Under the pieces are notes generated by a model. The model was not told the DNA's origin, ran no database searches, and saw nothing but the letters and a program-made list of their open reading frames with translations. DNA of 64,000 nucleotides from Larus michahellis (Eukaryota > Chordata > Aves > Charadriiformes > Laridae), in the NCBI RefSeq assembly GCF_964199755.1, contig NC_133900.1, positions 20,871,701-20,935,700 of the forward strand, read 5' to 3'. Of the stretch, positions 36,001-51,000 are shown piece by piece. How positions within the stretch are numbered: position 1 is the stretch's first letter; every line of letters begins with the position of its first letter. The position numbers were made by a program, and so were the translations under genes.

Positions 36001-39000
36001 TCCTCACGCTACATATAAAGAAAAGCCAATATTTGTAAATATTGTGTTCAGCTTTTTTTTAATTTTTTTTTTTTTTTAATGGTAGCTGAAACTGCAAAAG
36101 TATGGGATTTCCCAAGATGAGTAGCAGGATCTCAAATCACTCATGCCTCTACTCAGCTGAAGGTGGGGTGGGACGTGTGTGTGTGAAAAATCTTGTTTAA
36201 ATCATTGTCAGAAACATAACATTCACAAAAAAGAAAATATTTTTTCTTGCTGTGTGCTATTTCTCACTGTCCTCTTCCAGTTTGCTGGTTTTCTCGGTCC
36301 ATTTCCTTTGTAATAAAAACTCCACATTCTGAATTCTACCTTTATTTCTTGCTCTTATTCTCAACATTCATTTCTTTGTCAGCTCTTTTTTGTACCTACA
36401 TGCTCCATTTGTCCTCTAAGCTACTTCCCCACGCCCCCCTTTGCCCATATGCACAGATGAAGTTCCTTCCCCTCACCACTTAATGTTTAGCTAAGTTTGA
36501 ATTTCTGTAGACGTAATATCTGCTGGTGATACCGTGGGATCGCCTGCAGACCTGCCACTGGGCTCACTCGCTCAAAAGAAGGGGGTTTCTTGAAAAATCA
36601 AGAGTAGCGACAAGACTGCAGTGTTACGTATTGACCTCTGCCTAAGCAGTGCTGGAGTTCAACTCATCGGCAATTTTACAGCTGCTTAGTATATTTTAAA
36701 AAATAATAATTTTTTTTTTTTTAAAAATCACTAAGTTGACAATCTCCTTGCAAAGTTCTGAAAGCCTCAAGGACAAGGGCCCATGTACAGGCTAGGAAAT
36801 AAAAGGGTTTCTATAATAAAATAAGGTGTGCCATCCCAAGTTTCATTTGCTCACAGAGCTATCGTTCTAACAAGCTACAAGGCAATCAGAATCTTAATAT
36901 AAAAATACTTTAAAACGACTGTATTACCTTCCTCTCTTATTATCTCATCTCAGAAGTGTGCCCCTCTTCCCCTCTGGTAGGGGTTTGGAAATGTTATGAA
37001 AGAAGCTATTCATAGAACAAGAAAACACTGGAAAAGTTGATCCATCTCCAAAATGTTAAAAATAGTTCTAAAAAGCATTCATTCAATGTTTTTGGTCAAA
37101 ACTCTGACAAGAAAACCTTGCTGCTTTTGCTTTCAACTGTTTACAATATTATCAAAATAAAGCGAAATAAAGAGAATAGATCTGTAAATTGAACTACTAT
37201 CACTTTTCTTTCAAAAAAGTGTAGCGTTTTACAATTACATAGCAGACAGCTAGAATTAATTTTGGAACTGTTAGGACAGGCATAGTTTTCAGGTCAAAAA
37301 TGAAGAGAGTTACCTTTGTCATAGTGTCATTTTCACTCTGCAACATCCACAAATCCTGTTCATAGTAGTATAAGCCATCGTTAATAACTTTAGCAAGTTC
37401 TGATGTAATCTTTGCCCGGCATACATGGTTGCCAGTACGATCTCCACCAGGATGTTTTCTTATATATGGTGGTGTCTGTGTTACAATCAAAATCTTGTTG
37501 ACGTCCTGATCATCAATTTCATAATCGGAATCGCTGTCTGACCAATCAGTAAATTTATTCTTCCGGCCTTGAATTTGTTCCATCTCTTCGTCAAACAAAA
37601 AATCAAGTTCTTCTTGTTCTTGTTCCTCTGAAGGTGGGGGTGGTTGATGTTGTTGATCTGATGTTTGATCAGGTATAGGAACACTTTCCTAAGTTGGAAA
37701 AGGTAATGCATTTTATATTTTAATTGTATAGTAATTATCCAAATGGGAGACAAACAGAATGTGATAAAAAATTTTCAATAAATGAATGTACAGGAGTTAG
37801 AAACAACACAACCACTTTCAGATGTTTATTAAGTAAATTACTGTTCTAAATAATTCTGCCATAAGCTTTTAGAACAATTCTCAATGCACATTACAATATA
37901 TTTTTTAATAACCAACAGGTACAACTATCCCTCAGCAGGAAAAAAAACAAACCAAAGAGTATTTCCTTTTTATTTCAGTGAGCTCTGGATCAGGATTTTA
38001 AATGCACTTATTGCATTCTACGTCTGGTAGAGTGAGAAGTATGCCTGCTAACTGTATCGCATTATCAAGCACCACGTACGGGAAGACGGGAAAAATCTTG
38101 TTTTACAGTACAATCTGAAAGTTGACAGGTTTTAAATTTGTTTATTTAAACATTACTTGAAGGCTTTTGATTTTACCTTTAGTTTGACCGTGGATGCTCG
38201 ATGCCTCTTCTTCACTTCTATCCAAGGTTCAGAGTCCAAATCAGGCAAACTTGTAGACAATCCTTTAGACATTGCCTGAAAATTACTTGTTTCAGTGTTT
38301 TCCTTTGGACTCAGCGGGCTTCCCATTCTTGGAGAACTCGGTGCAGACTCTAGCAGTAGAAAACAGTAGTTCAGTTCCTGTCGTGAGTTGTTTTGGTTTT
38401 GTTTTGCTGTTGTTTTAATTGTTTCGATAGTCTTTAATTGCAGCGACCATTTTTCTAACTCTCTGGTCAAACATAACACTGATCAGCAGAATTTGTTTTC
38501 ATTTTTAGGAGATAGCTTTTCACAGTTCACTCAGCATTTTAGGAAAAGATTGATTCTAGCAACTTATTTACGTGGAAAGTTTCTAACAGTCAGAGAGAAA
38601 AAGAAGTGTTATTCAGAAAAAAAGAGCAGCAGCATTAGGGACATGTTTTCTCCACACCATCCTCTAGCTCTATGGACAGGTGCCTAACTCGGTCTTTGTT
38701 CTTCTCATTTAATTCCAGCCAACATTTTAGTGAAAGATTTCCTTGCCAAGGGTTTGTCAGCAAACAAAGCCATCTCCCTATTAATAATGAGAATGAGAAC
38801 CCCATCCAAAACCCAGATGCACCAAATAGAGTTAACTTTCAGCAGCTGCCAACACGAAGCAAACTTTATGACTAATTTAGGATTACTATTACTACTTCTA
38901 CTACTACTGCTACAGGACTGTAGTCGATCATACTAGATTCTGGAGAACAGTGACAGCCCTAACACATAAAAGACATTTTTATCCACTTCACATCAGCCAT

Positions 39001-42000
39001 GCCAGCCATGTGACTTGGCAACTGCAAGGCTGACAGGCGTATCAGCTGAATAAAACGTTACCAAATGTACAACTTCTATTATGAAATCGGTATCAAGGGG
39101 CAAACTTCCTAAGCTAGATAGACAGTCCCGAACTTATATTTCTATAAAAGAAATCCTTTACCAGTATGTGAGCCAAAAATTTGGCCTGGTATGAATTCTG
39201 GACAATTGATGAGCTGAGAAAAGTCAGTTGGTGGGAGACTGCATGGAGTTGGAATTGGCCACTTTTCTGGATCAACCCTTTTTCTTATCCTCTGATCCAC
39301 AGTTTCAACTTCTGTACTGTCCTTTAGGGCCTGTGTGACAAGCATATTATAACTTTAAAAACTTTACATATCTAGCACTATATAAAAAAAAAACCAACTT
39401 ACAAACTTCGCCACTTATAGCCTCTTTATAAAAAACCTTGTCTTTGCAAACAGAAATCTTTCTTAACTTTACAGCACTGACTCTAAACGGCAGTACAAAA
39501 TTAACCAAGCGACTTTCTACAAATGTACTTCTGAATTATTTTACCTCCAAAATGAGTGCAGCATTCGTAGTCAGAGCTTGCATGCGACGGAAGCTAGCAA
39601 TCAATGAAACAGGCAGAAATCCTTGTTGGTCCATCTTTCTCCTCAGAAAAAAGTCTCTTTCCAAGTTTTCTGTGCTGAAATAATACTCACTGAAGAAAGA
39701 AATATACAAACATGAGCCTACTGTAGGTTAAAGAAAATCCTAAAATAGCAACTTAGAGATTCCTTGTTAAAGTCTTCCATTAAATACAGAGCATACTTCG
39801 TCGTCAACAAAATTGTTCCTTTGACAGGTGTATCATTATAAGCAAGGCTTACAGAACAGCATGAACGCTCGACATGTTAAGGACTTATGATGCAGTACAG
39901 CACATAGGGGTATAAATCAAAGCCTTGTTACATTTGCATATATGAACTGCACAAGGAAAAACTATGCTCTATTTTTCTTTCACCCATCCCCTCCCTTATT
40001 ACTTACATGACCAGAAGGAAACAACATTCTCTTAGCCTCCACAGAGATGAAGGACAACTACTGCTTACAGTCAGGGCATAAGTTATTTCCCACACAGCAG
40101 TACCAGTGCACCTTCATCCTGAACTGTATCTTTTTTCCCAGTTTCCAGTACATTAGAAGGTTTAAGTATCCTATCTGAGTGTTGAGGCACATATATGTAC
40201 TCTGAATCATTACTTCAAGCATGCTTGTGGGAAGATGAGAAAACAAAAATAATGATGTTGTATTTGTCAGGAAACTGTACCAAAAGGCACAACAGTTCGT
40301 GGAGAAAGGTAAGGTCTAAAAGAAGAGATGACGTTTAGTGGGTAAAGAGAAGAGGGACAAGGACCATTTCGGGAATCTGACAATACCACAGAACAAGAGA
40401 GACAAGGGACAAAGAAATAGCAGAAAGACAAATCTTCTTAAACAATGAGGCTGTTTTATGAAATGATCAGCGTGTCAAGGCATTTTATACTTAGTGAAGA
40501 GAACAAGTAAGGAATTCAAATCATGATCTGTCACACAAAGCAAGGGAATGAGAAAACATCCTATGATAAAAGAATGGAAAAAAACCCCAATTTAATAATG
40601 ACGACTAGAATCTTGGCCTTTCACAGAGTTTACACATCATACCATGATTTTGCATATTATATCCAAGGAATACTACTCCTCATCAGGTTCAGGAAAATGT
40701 AGGTAGTGAAATATTTAATGGAGAGCAATTAAAAGTCTATGACACAAAGATAGAGGTAGTGCAAAAATAAAACAACAGAGCATTACAAAGCTGAGAAAAA
40801 AACCACACATGCAAATGTAAAGTTAATTCTAATTTCCATAAAATATAAAATACTACATGTCTCCACTGAAGTTGGAATCAAGGCCAAAGTTACCCAGAGG
40901 AGAGGACTCTAATGCCATCATTGACCCAAGGAGAAGCTTGGTACCATTTCTTTCTCTAATTTTTGGTAGCTAAAGAAATTCGAAGCAAAAGCTCTCTACA
41001 TGAAACACTCAGCTCCAAGACAGAATGAATATAAAGTCTCAAAGTTGGACAACAAGACATACGACAAATGAAAACATCGCCATTAAATCAGAGCAAACAA
41101 AGAGAAGAGAATAAGACTTTCGCAGAATTAAGCTCTTACTCAGAGCTAAGTAAACTGATCCGTGAAGCAACTGTGCACAAAAAGAAGGTTTCTTTCAAGA
41201 ATATCCTATTTACTGTTCTGAACTACTACATTTCTTTTCCCCTCCCAATCTAGAAGACAAGCAAGCACAAAAGCCATATATCAACATTTTACTAATGTTA
41301 CCTTTACAGTCATACAGTAAAGGTAAAATCTTGTAACGATTCACCTAGTTAAAAATTCCACAAGCAGAAATGGACAATGACTGAACTTGACTCAAACTGC
41401 CTCACTTGATGTCCATCACTCTAGAAAAAGGAATGTGAAAGACCATTAATGATAAGTGAAGACAACGCACAAGTTTGCTCCAAGCAGGGGGACAAACCTA
41501 AACACACACATCCCCTTCAGCTTTTGTTTTCATTTTCCTCAGAGTCCCTTTGCTTATTCTTGAATTGATGCAGACTTGGATGCATGTCTGAACTTTTATT
41601 TATTTATTTCTTAAAGAAAGAGGACTTTAGAGTTCTACTGCATGTTGCAGACTGAGGAGTTGCTAAGCGTTGAAAATTTTCAGGCTGACAACTTCAGCCT
41701 GTAATTAAAAACGCTAAAGATATTTTTGTATGTAATACAAATATTTCTCTTGTACATCAATCTTGTTCTTGGGACAAGCATAAACTGCTTGATAGCAGTG
41801 TATTTCTTACTGTAATTACACATCAACTCCATTGGACACAGTCTCGAAGATTTTTCCCTATTAAGCAGGTAAACTGTTTGAAAATTCATCAGTTCACTAG
41901 GATTCAAACCAATCTCACTTCTCTAACATATCCTGACTTACTCTACCCTCCATAAGGAACTCTGAGACCTAACAGTCCTATGTAGCCTTATTCTGTATAT

Positions 42001-45000
42001 ACTTCTTTCTTTAGCATAGTCACTTTAATATTTTATAACTTATTTATGAAAGGCAGACAAAACCAATTAGAAGCTAATAATTGGCAACTGATGAATAAAA
42101 TTTGTTTCCCATCATTTTTAATGTGATAAAAGAAGTGAATGGATAAGAAAAACACCACCTTGTTTGTTTGTTTGTTTAAGGAGCATAAAAATAGTGAAGT
42201 TATGTTCTAAACCTGCTCAAGAATCTCCCTTTCTCTCACAGAGGCAAACTCCATAATCAAACTGCCTTAGGAGTTCATATCAGACAAGCAACCAGTGGCT
42301 CTGGTTAGCCAGCCATGCCGTGTCTTCTATTGACACCTGCCAACCTCTTGTTGCTAAAATAAAATACAAATATAACCAGAAGTCAGATGTGACCAATGCT
42401 GTAACTGACATTTTTCTCAGCAGATGGGGACATCATCATGTCCTACCTTAGAAGGTCTGGATTCTACACTGCATGCCCAGAAATCTGGCCAACAGTGGAG
42501 TGTCTGTGCTCCTCCCTCACTTGTCTGAGGACAGTGCAGGCCGATTATCCTGACATGGGGGTACATGTCCACTGTCAGGTCTCATAGGGGCCTGGCAGCA
42601 AGAGTAACAAAAAAGACTGCAATAGAAGTTTTGAAGTTGATAGCCACATGCCAGATACTTTCTGCCCTTAAAGAGGCTTTTTTCTTCCTTTTTGCGTCAA
42701 CTGTAACAAAAGAAGCAAGAATAAAATAAGCAAGTTGCTTTACGGAATACAAGGGCAATCAAAAACCACCACAAAGGCATCACAGAGAAATGCCGTTGCA
42801 AGTACAGAAGATGAAATATCTGCCAGTGGTGGAAACTGTCTCTTTAAAATGAACTAGTGGTTTCCAGGCCCTTTCTGACTTGTCTCCTGGTGATAATCAG
42901 TCTTCCAGATGGTTTCTCATTGCCTAATGGTGTACACGAGAAAGTAAACATTCAGATTATTGAAAAATCAAGTATCATTGCAAAACTACTCTCTTTCAGT
43001 TAAATGTTTCAGATGAAACACTCTGAAAACATAAAACTAACAAGACTTCTCAAAGTGAAATTAAGAGCAAATAAGGGAAGCGTCTAGCTACATCACCCAA
43101 GAAGAGCTTTATAGGCAAACAGAACAACAGTACTCAAAAGCACAAGCTCAGAGACATCCATATCTCCATTACGTGACAACATAAAAAGAGGGCTATGTAC
43201 CATAAATAAAGCAGGTATACAAGTTAGAGCCAGACTACAGTACAAGATGCAGCACCACTTCCTTAAAATTCCTCCCCATCACTCAAGTTTTTCCACCCCC
43301 CTAGTGAACAAATTCCAACTGGCACTGGTAATGGTCAAATCAAAAAGTTAAACTGAAATGCCTTAATCTCCATCTTTATATGGATAATCAGGATTAAACG
43401 CTGATTGAAGTGAGTTATTTTATCTTAACTAGATGTCTAAAAAGATTTGTACATTAAACAATCTACTTACATTTGATGTCTTATATATTCTTTGAGAAGT
43501 GCTTCATCCACAGAATACATCTGCACTCCTGTTCCATCACCATAGTAATACATCACACTAGCATTAAACTCAGGCTGAAATACTTGGTCAGTTCCTTCAC
43601 CATACAGTTCTTGATAACCAACTGAATATTCAAAGTTCACTTCAAAATAAAGGAGAACATAAAAGAAAGATGATGAAAAAATATTAAGTCCAGCACACAA
43701 GCATTTTAAGGCATGATACACACTGCTATTTTACTGTTGGTTTTCAGCATCTGATTTTAAAAAGACTCAAGCTACTTAATTATATTAAGTTACAGGATAT
43801 GTTTTTTGAGACAAGCCTTAATTGATGTGCAAACAATAGCGTTATAAACATAATTTTTAAATTTTTTGCTAAGCATCTACTTTGCATACTTCTAGGGTTT
43901 CCTCTGCCTCGTCCTCTTCCTCTGCCTCTACCTCTTCCTCTGCCTCTGGAGAATCCTCGAACACTGCCACCCTCACTTCTCACGCTGCACACTTCGTCAT
44001 GGTCATCTCTCTTTTCTCTTTCACGCCGCCAATCTTTAAGAGAAAAAAGCATAATACTTGCAATCATAATTAAATATCACAGTCCCAAAAAGTCCCTTGT
44101 AACAGAGTTCCTGGCTTGCACCCAGGCAATCCACCGGTTGAGTCATGCTGGTTGAAGCAGAAGGTCAGATGTGAAGCTGCAAGGGTGAAATAGTAAGGTT
44201 TGCCTGGCCATACCCAAGTGGCCAGAAGCTGTTAGCAATAGAGTGAAGGGGCTTGACTGGCATTCAATCTCAAATGCTTCTGAAGCAACCCGACACTCTG
44301 GTGCCAGCTCTGGGATCACAATACCTACAGCCGGCTTGGGAGGGGAAGGAACGATCATGCAATTCTCCTTCCAGGCATGATAATACAGTCTCCTCCTGTG
44401 GGCAAATTCCAGTACCTAGACAGCGCTAGGAAGACTTGTTAGCTCTTGATCCTGATTGGGGTGGGATTTCCACAGCAATGGCTCTCTGGAGCCACCCTTT
44501 TGTTCCCAGAAGCAGCCATCAAACGCTGCCCTGACTGCCCGTGTAACAGCAATTGTTTATCCTCTGCTGGTCTCATCCCAGACTGAGCTTTGAAGTTAAG
44601 GACCCCTTTTTGGTAACACACGCAAATCTAAGACAACTCTGTAAGAATCTATGTAAGGTTTTCATATAAATATGTGGTCTGCACATAGCAAAAGAGAGCA
44701 AGAGAGAAGCAGAAGAAGAAAGGAAAGCAAGCAGGTCCAAACCAGACCCCAGGGAACCTTGGCTCCACTCACCACAAAACTTAAGAACAGGTGTAATTCT
44801 CACTTTACTCTTGAAGCCCTTTCTTTCTCTTTTCCTAACACTCTCGGAGACTTCAGTCTTCAGTCAGTCACCTTTGCTTAAAGTTTCTTTAAGTTGCAAT
44901 TGGATAGTCTTGCGGATACCAGGGGACCTCTTTGTCAGATGAATGCCTGGGGATAAAGCCCCTACTTGATCGAATTGAGAGTTGCTAAATTTAACAAAGG

Positions 45001-48000
45001 ACTGACTAAAGATATGATTCTTTGTTCTCGTTTTACTAGCAACCATTTTAAGTGAACCCTTCAATAAAATATGCATGCTCATACATTCAAGTTCCTGTAC
45101 TTTATTTTCTGTCAAATAAGACTCTGAATTTATGAATATCGTAATCTGTATGTGTGTGTCTCACTGGGAATTCAGACTCTAGCCTTCACACCTGCTACCC
45201 TCAACCTTAGAAATCCCAAATGCGTAGACATTATTGGAAGTATTTCCCCAAATCAGTTTCATTTTTGCACTCTGAGAGTACATGTGGCTCAGACACATGC
45301 AAAAGTCCCACAAATAACATCTTAATGAGTTAGCATTTTATTTAAGCCTGAAAAAAGTGTTTAATTTAAATAGCCAACGTCCCTGAAGAGCAAGACATGT
45401 TTTATGTTCTCTGATATTAAAACTGCTCTTGAATCACGAGAGCCTTGAAGTAGAGTTCATGCTACAAGTTTCTGGTCATTTGACCATCCTGAGAAATAAT
45501 TGCTGAAGAAAGCGATACGCTAGTAAAAATCTTCCCCCTGACCATCCCTCAGGCATCCAGATCAAACCCTTATATCCACGTTCCTAAAATGACTTCATAA
45601 ACAAATCCCATCTTAGTAGCGTCCAGCACTTATTATAATGAGCAAACATTTAAATTGTTAATGTACATTGCGATTTTAAAACTTAAATGCAAATACATAA
45701 ACCCAGGAGTTACTCTCAGCCTAAGATTTCTGCCATCTGACAAGCTGTATTCAGAACACCCAACAAGCAGAAGCAGTACCAGCTGCGGTGCATTTCTCCC
45801 TCTGTTGTGCTAGTACAACTTTTTGCATGGCTGTGAGGAGAAATAGGTCAGGGAACTGAGGGCATTGGTCCAACTTAAAGGAAAAAAACATCAGTAGAAT
45901 TGCCAAAGCAGAGTTCAAAGTGTAGGTCCACAAGCAATTGCTCTGCTAGCAAGCAGCTGCGGGAAGAGCAGCCAAGCAGAACAAAGCAACCACCTTATGA
46001 GAATATCTCCAAACTTTCTGCATCATAAAGCTGTTGCCCAAGACTCTGTACAGAGCCGTGAAGGGAAAAATATATGCTGCTCTGATTCAGAGGACCAGCA
46101 CATGCTGTGAAGATAGACTGTTTCCAAACTCAGTCACTCATCACAGCCAGTGATTGAGACATCAGAATTCTGATCAATTTGTGAAGAGGTTAAAAAAAAA
46201 AATCTGATAGTAAGGTTTTAAACAAACTTTCCAATTTAAAATCTGTTAAACTACAGTGCAATTTTTTTTTTTGCTGGTTATTGGCAAATATTAACATTAG
46301 GTTTTACTTAGTTATCGGCAAAGTCAAGTTTCCAACATAAACTGCCAATCTAATGCCTGCTCAAGTGGTATTATACTTTATTTGCCACAAATAGGAAGAC
46401 CCAGAGATTGAGAACTACTTACTTCTTGTCTCATTCCGTCTGTTGTTATGAGGTATTAGCTTGTTTGTTTCCAGCAGAAATCTCGAGCTAGTTCGAGAGC
46501 CTGGTCTTTCTTGACTGTCTGACCTTACGTCATCCAAGTGAAGTGGCACCCATTTCTGCTTGTTACCTTGAAAAGTTAATATATTACTCTTAATTATAGT
46601 ACTACTTGGGGTTTCAGCTCCTGAAAAAGATTCTATAGAATTCTTCTTGTAGAACTAGTAACAGTTAATTTCAAGGGTTAAGTACTGGGAGAAGCTTAAC
46701 ATTGAAATTTTAAGATACGACGAATGACTAAACAATAATAAATGTAAACAGGAATTTTCCAAACTGTAAGGCAACCTTATCTAAGTTTTAAATATAGGAA
46801 ATGAAGGTAAACTTTTTCATTTAATGAATTTTTAGATGTATGCTCCATTACCAGGAATTTATAGCTACATAAGATGAAACTTAAAGGTAAAAAATAACAC
46901 ATCAAGTTAACCACTGAAATAAAGACTTCAGACACAAACCATAAAGATTTTCCTGAGAATTTAGCTGTGGTACTGTATTTTTACCTTGAGGTGTATTCAG
47001 AGCAAGTTCATTCATGTACATCAAAAATCATTAGCAAAGCTGTATTTTGCTGTAAGCTGGCCTAAAATATGCACTAACCATTTATTTAATGATAATATTT
47101 GCTGTTCTATATTTGATTGGTATTGTGGACTTTATACCTTTGTAGACAAGAAATATAAGCAAAGACATAAAATGCATTTTCCACACTTGGGGGGGAGCAG
47201 GGGAATAGGCTGTACATGTGGAATGCTTTGCTTTAAATTTCCACTTAGACTGAAAAAATCAAAAGCAATAAAGGATTTGGATTTTTAACATATACATAGG
47301 AAGATTAACCAAACAAAGGTCTTTAGGATCTGAAGAAATATCATCAGGGAAGCAAGAAAAAAAACCAGCTGATGTCAGCAGTATCTTAAAACTCTCTCAG
47401 CTGTTTCTCCAGCCGACTCAAGTCTAATGACCAAATGAGATACACGTTTGCTACTTATTTTTAACATAACAGATTGGATCAAAAGGAAATGAATAACCTG
47501 GTTTAGTTTTCAAGTGATCACTTCAAAGCGTAAGCTAATAGTAAAACATGAAAAATTAAAATGTTAGTATGTATAGTAACACACACACGTATATATGAAG
47601 TTAAATTCACATAGTACTATCAAGTTACTGAAATAATGATGTGAGAGACAGTAATGGTTTGTACAGCCATGCCAAAATTTTCCAGAAACTGTCAGAGCTC
47701 CATGGACCATCAGTAGGACACAAACTGCTTTTTCCCCAGAATTCCTATTTGACTAAACAGGACACTCCAAAACCTGAATAGAAAGCCTGTTTTAAACTTT
47801 CTAGCAGAAAGCAATATATCCTGTTATCATCTAGAAAATGCAAAACACAAAAAGTTTCATCAAGTCATTCAACTGGAATTAATGTAACTGTATCAATGGT
47901 GACTTACTGCATTATACATACCGCCCAGACTGACCTTTTTTCCTTTGGTTATTAGTTTGAGCTTCATCTTCACTAATATTATCCCCTGGACCATCTGGCT

Positions 48001-51000
48001 TTGCCTCCGGGTTGTCCTTGATTCCATTATTGCTTTTTTGATCAGATTTCTCCTCCTTTTCTCTTCTATTTGTTGGCTTCTTATTGTGACTTACAGTCTT
48101 ACACTGCAAGAGATACTGGTAATTATTTCTGACAGTACAGCTGCTGATAGCAAAAGTATAAATTCCCTTTACCTATTAAAATTCCTTCAGTATTACCTGT
48201 TCTCAACCTTTTCAGTAGGGTGAGTTTTAAGAACTGTGCTGTTTTGTAAAGTCTCATTTTAAATCATTCTATTTTCTGCTAACTTGGCAAGACTATAAAG
48301 AGACAGGTTTTGTTCGTTTGGTTTTTAACTGAAGATGTATAACGGTGGACTGCACAATCATGTTTCAATACCTGAGAACTGAAATTTATTTTACAGGAAA
48401 GAAAGAAATATTACTCACCAGTACCTACTGTTCAGACTGATTACCTTTAAAAAGCCGTGCTTACAGAATACCGAACGGTAAATCAGAAATTCCCATGACG
48501 CTGTGCAATCTCAACAGCATGACAAATGTTCATGTAAACTATAAGGGGCCACAGGTCTTAACTCTGACAATTCTGTTCCACTAAATCAGAACATGAACCA
48601 AAGATCAGAGAATGCGGAGGTATACGATTACAGATTTATTTCTTCCCACATCAGAATATGGCATTTACTGGGAACTCTGTGCCTTTGAGTAGCTCCAGCA
48701 TCCTGCAGATCATCACTTCTTGGAAATCCCACAGAATAATGTTTCAAAGAAGGTAAAATGAACAGCATTTTACCAAATAGTGGAAAGTTTTGTTTTTCCC
48801 TGGTATCAATACAGGCTGGGGGATGAAGGGATTGAGAGCAGCCCTGTGGAAAAGGACTTGGGGGTACTGGTGGATGAAAAGCTGGAGATGAGCCGGCAAT
48901 ATGCGCTCGCAGCCCAGAAAACCAACCGCATCCTGGGCTGCATCAAAGAAGCATGTCCAGCGGGTTGAGGGAGGTAATTCTGCCCCTTTACTCCACTCTG
49001 GTCAGATCCCACCTGGAGTACTGCGTCCAGCTGTGGGACCCCCAACAGAAGAAGGACACGGACCTGTTGGAGCAGGTCCAGACGAGGGCCACAAAAATGA
49101 TCAGAGGGCTGGAGGACCTCTCCTATGAGGACAGGCTGAGAGAGTTGGGGTTGTTCAGCCTGGAGAAGAGAAGGCACTGGGGAGACCTTATTGCAGCCTT
49201 TCAGTACTTAAAGGAGGCCTACAGGAAAGACGGGGACAGACTTTTTAGCAGGGCCTTGGAGACAGAACAAGGGGTAACAGCTTTAAGCTGGAAGAGAGCA
49301 GATTCAGACTAGATCTAAGGAAGAAATTTTTCACAATGAGGGTGGTGAAACACTGGCACAGGTTGCCCAGAGAGATGGTAGAAGCTATTAATTCTTTAAT
49401 TAATTCTTTTAATTAATTAATTAACTACATTAATAGTCTTTTTCAGTTTTCATTTGGACACTTTCAATTACACAATGCATGTTGTTGAACCCACATCTTC
49501 TGGTTCCCCTCACCAAGAACACAGTAAAAGCATCACAGGGGTGCTGCAGAACTAACGCAAAAAGTGAAATGGCACCTCATAGCTTGCAGTAATCTGTGTT
49601 CTGTTCTTCTTTTAAATAGCATAAAAGAGGTTTAAGATACATTATGCACTTATCACTTGAGATAAAGCGAAAGGAAGATAATTTGATGGAACAGATGTTA
49701 ACTTAAGATCCAGCAAGGGTAAAATATATCGGAGCAATAGGGCAAGGATAACTAAGTTGTCCAAAGACAGCCTGCACAAAGCATTCTGAGGGAGGGCAGC
49801 AAGTTCACAACCCCAAAGGCCTTCTCATGTTTGCATAAACTTCCCAACAAGTAGAAAAGGGAAATACAACTTTTTAAATGGTGCAGTAAATATGGCACAT
49901 TTTTACCTACATGTTGATGGCACACCACTAACGATAAATGGAGTGTATGTGTGTGGGCTTGTGAAGGGTTCTGAAATTCCAGTACCAGTGCAGACAGTTA
50001 AGTACGGACCAGTAACCGGAATTATTTCTGCTGAATTATTTCAGACAAAAATTCTGCTGAAACCGTACAACACCCAAAGCACATTCTGGGGGGAACAGTA
50101 TTAAGCAGAGAAGTCAATATGTTTTTTAAAAAAATAATACTGAAGATGACAAAGGATACTTACTTCATTGTTTGCTATTTCGCTTGGTGTTGGCCAGTTT
50201 GTGATATCACCAAAATCGCCAGCCTGAAAAGATGGCAAACAGTTTATACTACTTCCTAGATTTAGTCCTTTTTAATATATGGAAGATGTCAGTCATGACT
50301 CAGATGGGCAGACTACTGCTTTGAGCAGAACTGTCAGAAGTAGCAATTTTTAAAAACTGAGAAATACAACAGAAAACAAACACACATCTTTTGAAAATGG
50401 AATACGATCAATTGTAGAAACAATTATTCATTGCAGTTACATGCAAACCAAGGTCCAATACCTCTTAGCTTGCACTTAGTATAACTGTCTAAAGAATGCC
50501 TTCACGAAGAAACCAAAAAGAGCAGGCAAGTAAAATTTTCTACATTCTATTATAAAAAAAAAGAACAACCAAGAGGGCTTATGACTTTTGAACACACATA
50601 AAAATTGTCTGATTAAATGGTGTCTTACACATAGCTTTCTATGTGATTTAAAGGTATCTACTGCTTAAAAGTCTTTTAGCTTTTAGAAGACCCTTGAGGA
50701 CAGGTATTATCTAACCTAAAAAGGGGTGGCTGTACAAAATTTTAGAAACTTAATTTTTCAATAAAAGGATTCAGTGTCTCCTGTTGTCATAATGATAATT
50801 TTATAAAAGCACATAAAGGAAAAAGGATTTTCCAAACCCATCTAGCATCACTTGTGCTCAAGTGATGTTGTTTCTTTGCAGCCCCTTCACATTTTCATAT
50901 AAGCCCACTGCTTTTTTAAACAAAAGTGTCTTTCCTTATCCCTCATACATACACCACTTTAGCATCCCTTTCAGTTTTAAATTTCCCTTCCTTTTTTACT

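Larger units (their letters stand above)
34560..39161 (-). other. LARP1B: LARP1B introns 9-12 region, non-exonic parts
   Basis: Excluding exons 10, 11 and 12 (listed separately), introns 38350-39161, 37689-38176, 35567-37313 and 34560-35442 are AT-rich, with T runs near 36053-36078 and 36712-36722. No nested gene or repeat family was recognised. Confidence 0.65.
48104..50163 (-). other. LARP1B: LARP1B intron 3 (contains antisense CR1)
   Basis: Intron of about 2.06 kb. The antisense CR1 copy and the adjoining TTAA tract occupy roughly its middle third. Nothing else was recognised. Confidence 0.8.

Noticed and set aside
44143-44620. Minus-strand open frames in a GC-richer block of LARP1B intron 5
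   Set aside because: No in-phase splice sites would join them to exons 5 and 6, and those exons already join in phase with conserved sequence.
47913-47934. Alternative downstream donor for LARP1B exon 4 (GTATGT)
   Set aside because: It would add 13 bases, shift the frame and break the conserved KWVPLH continuation.
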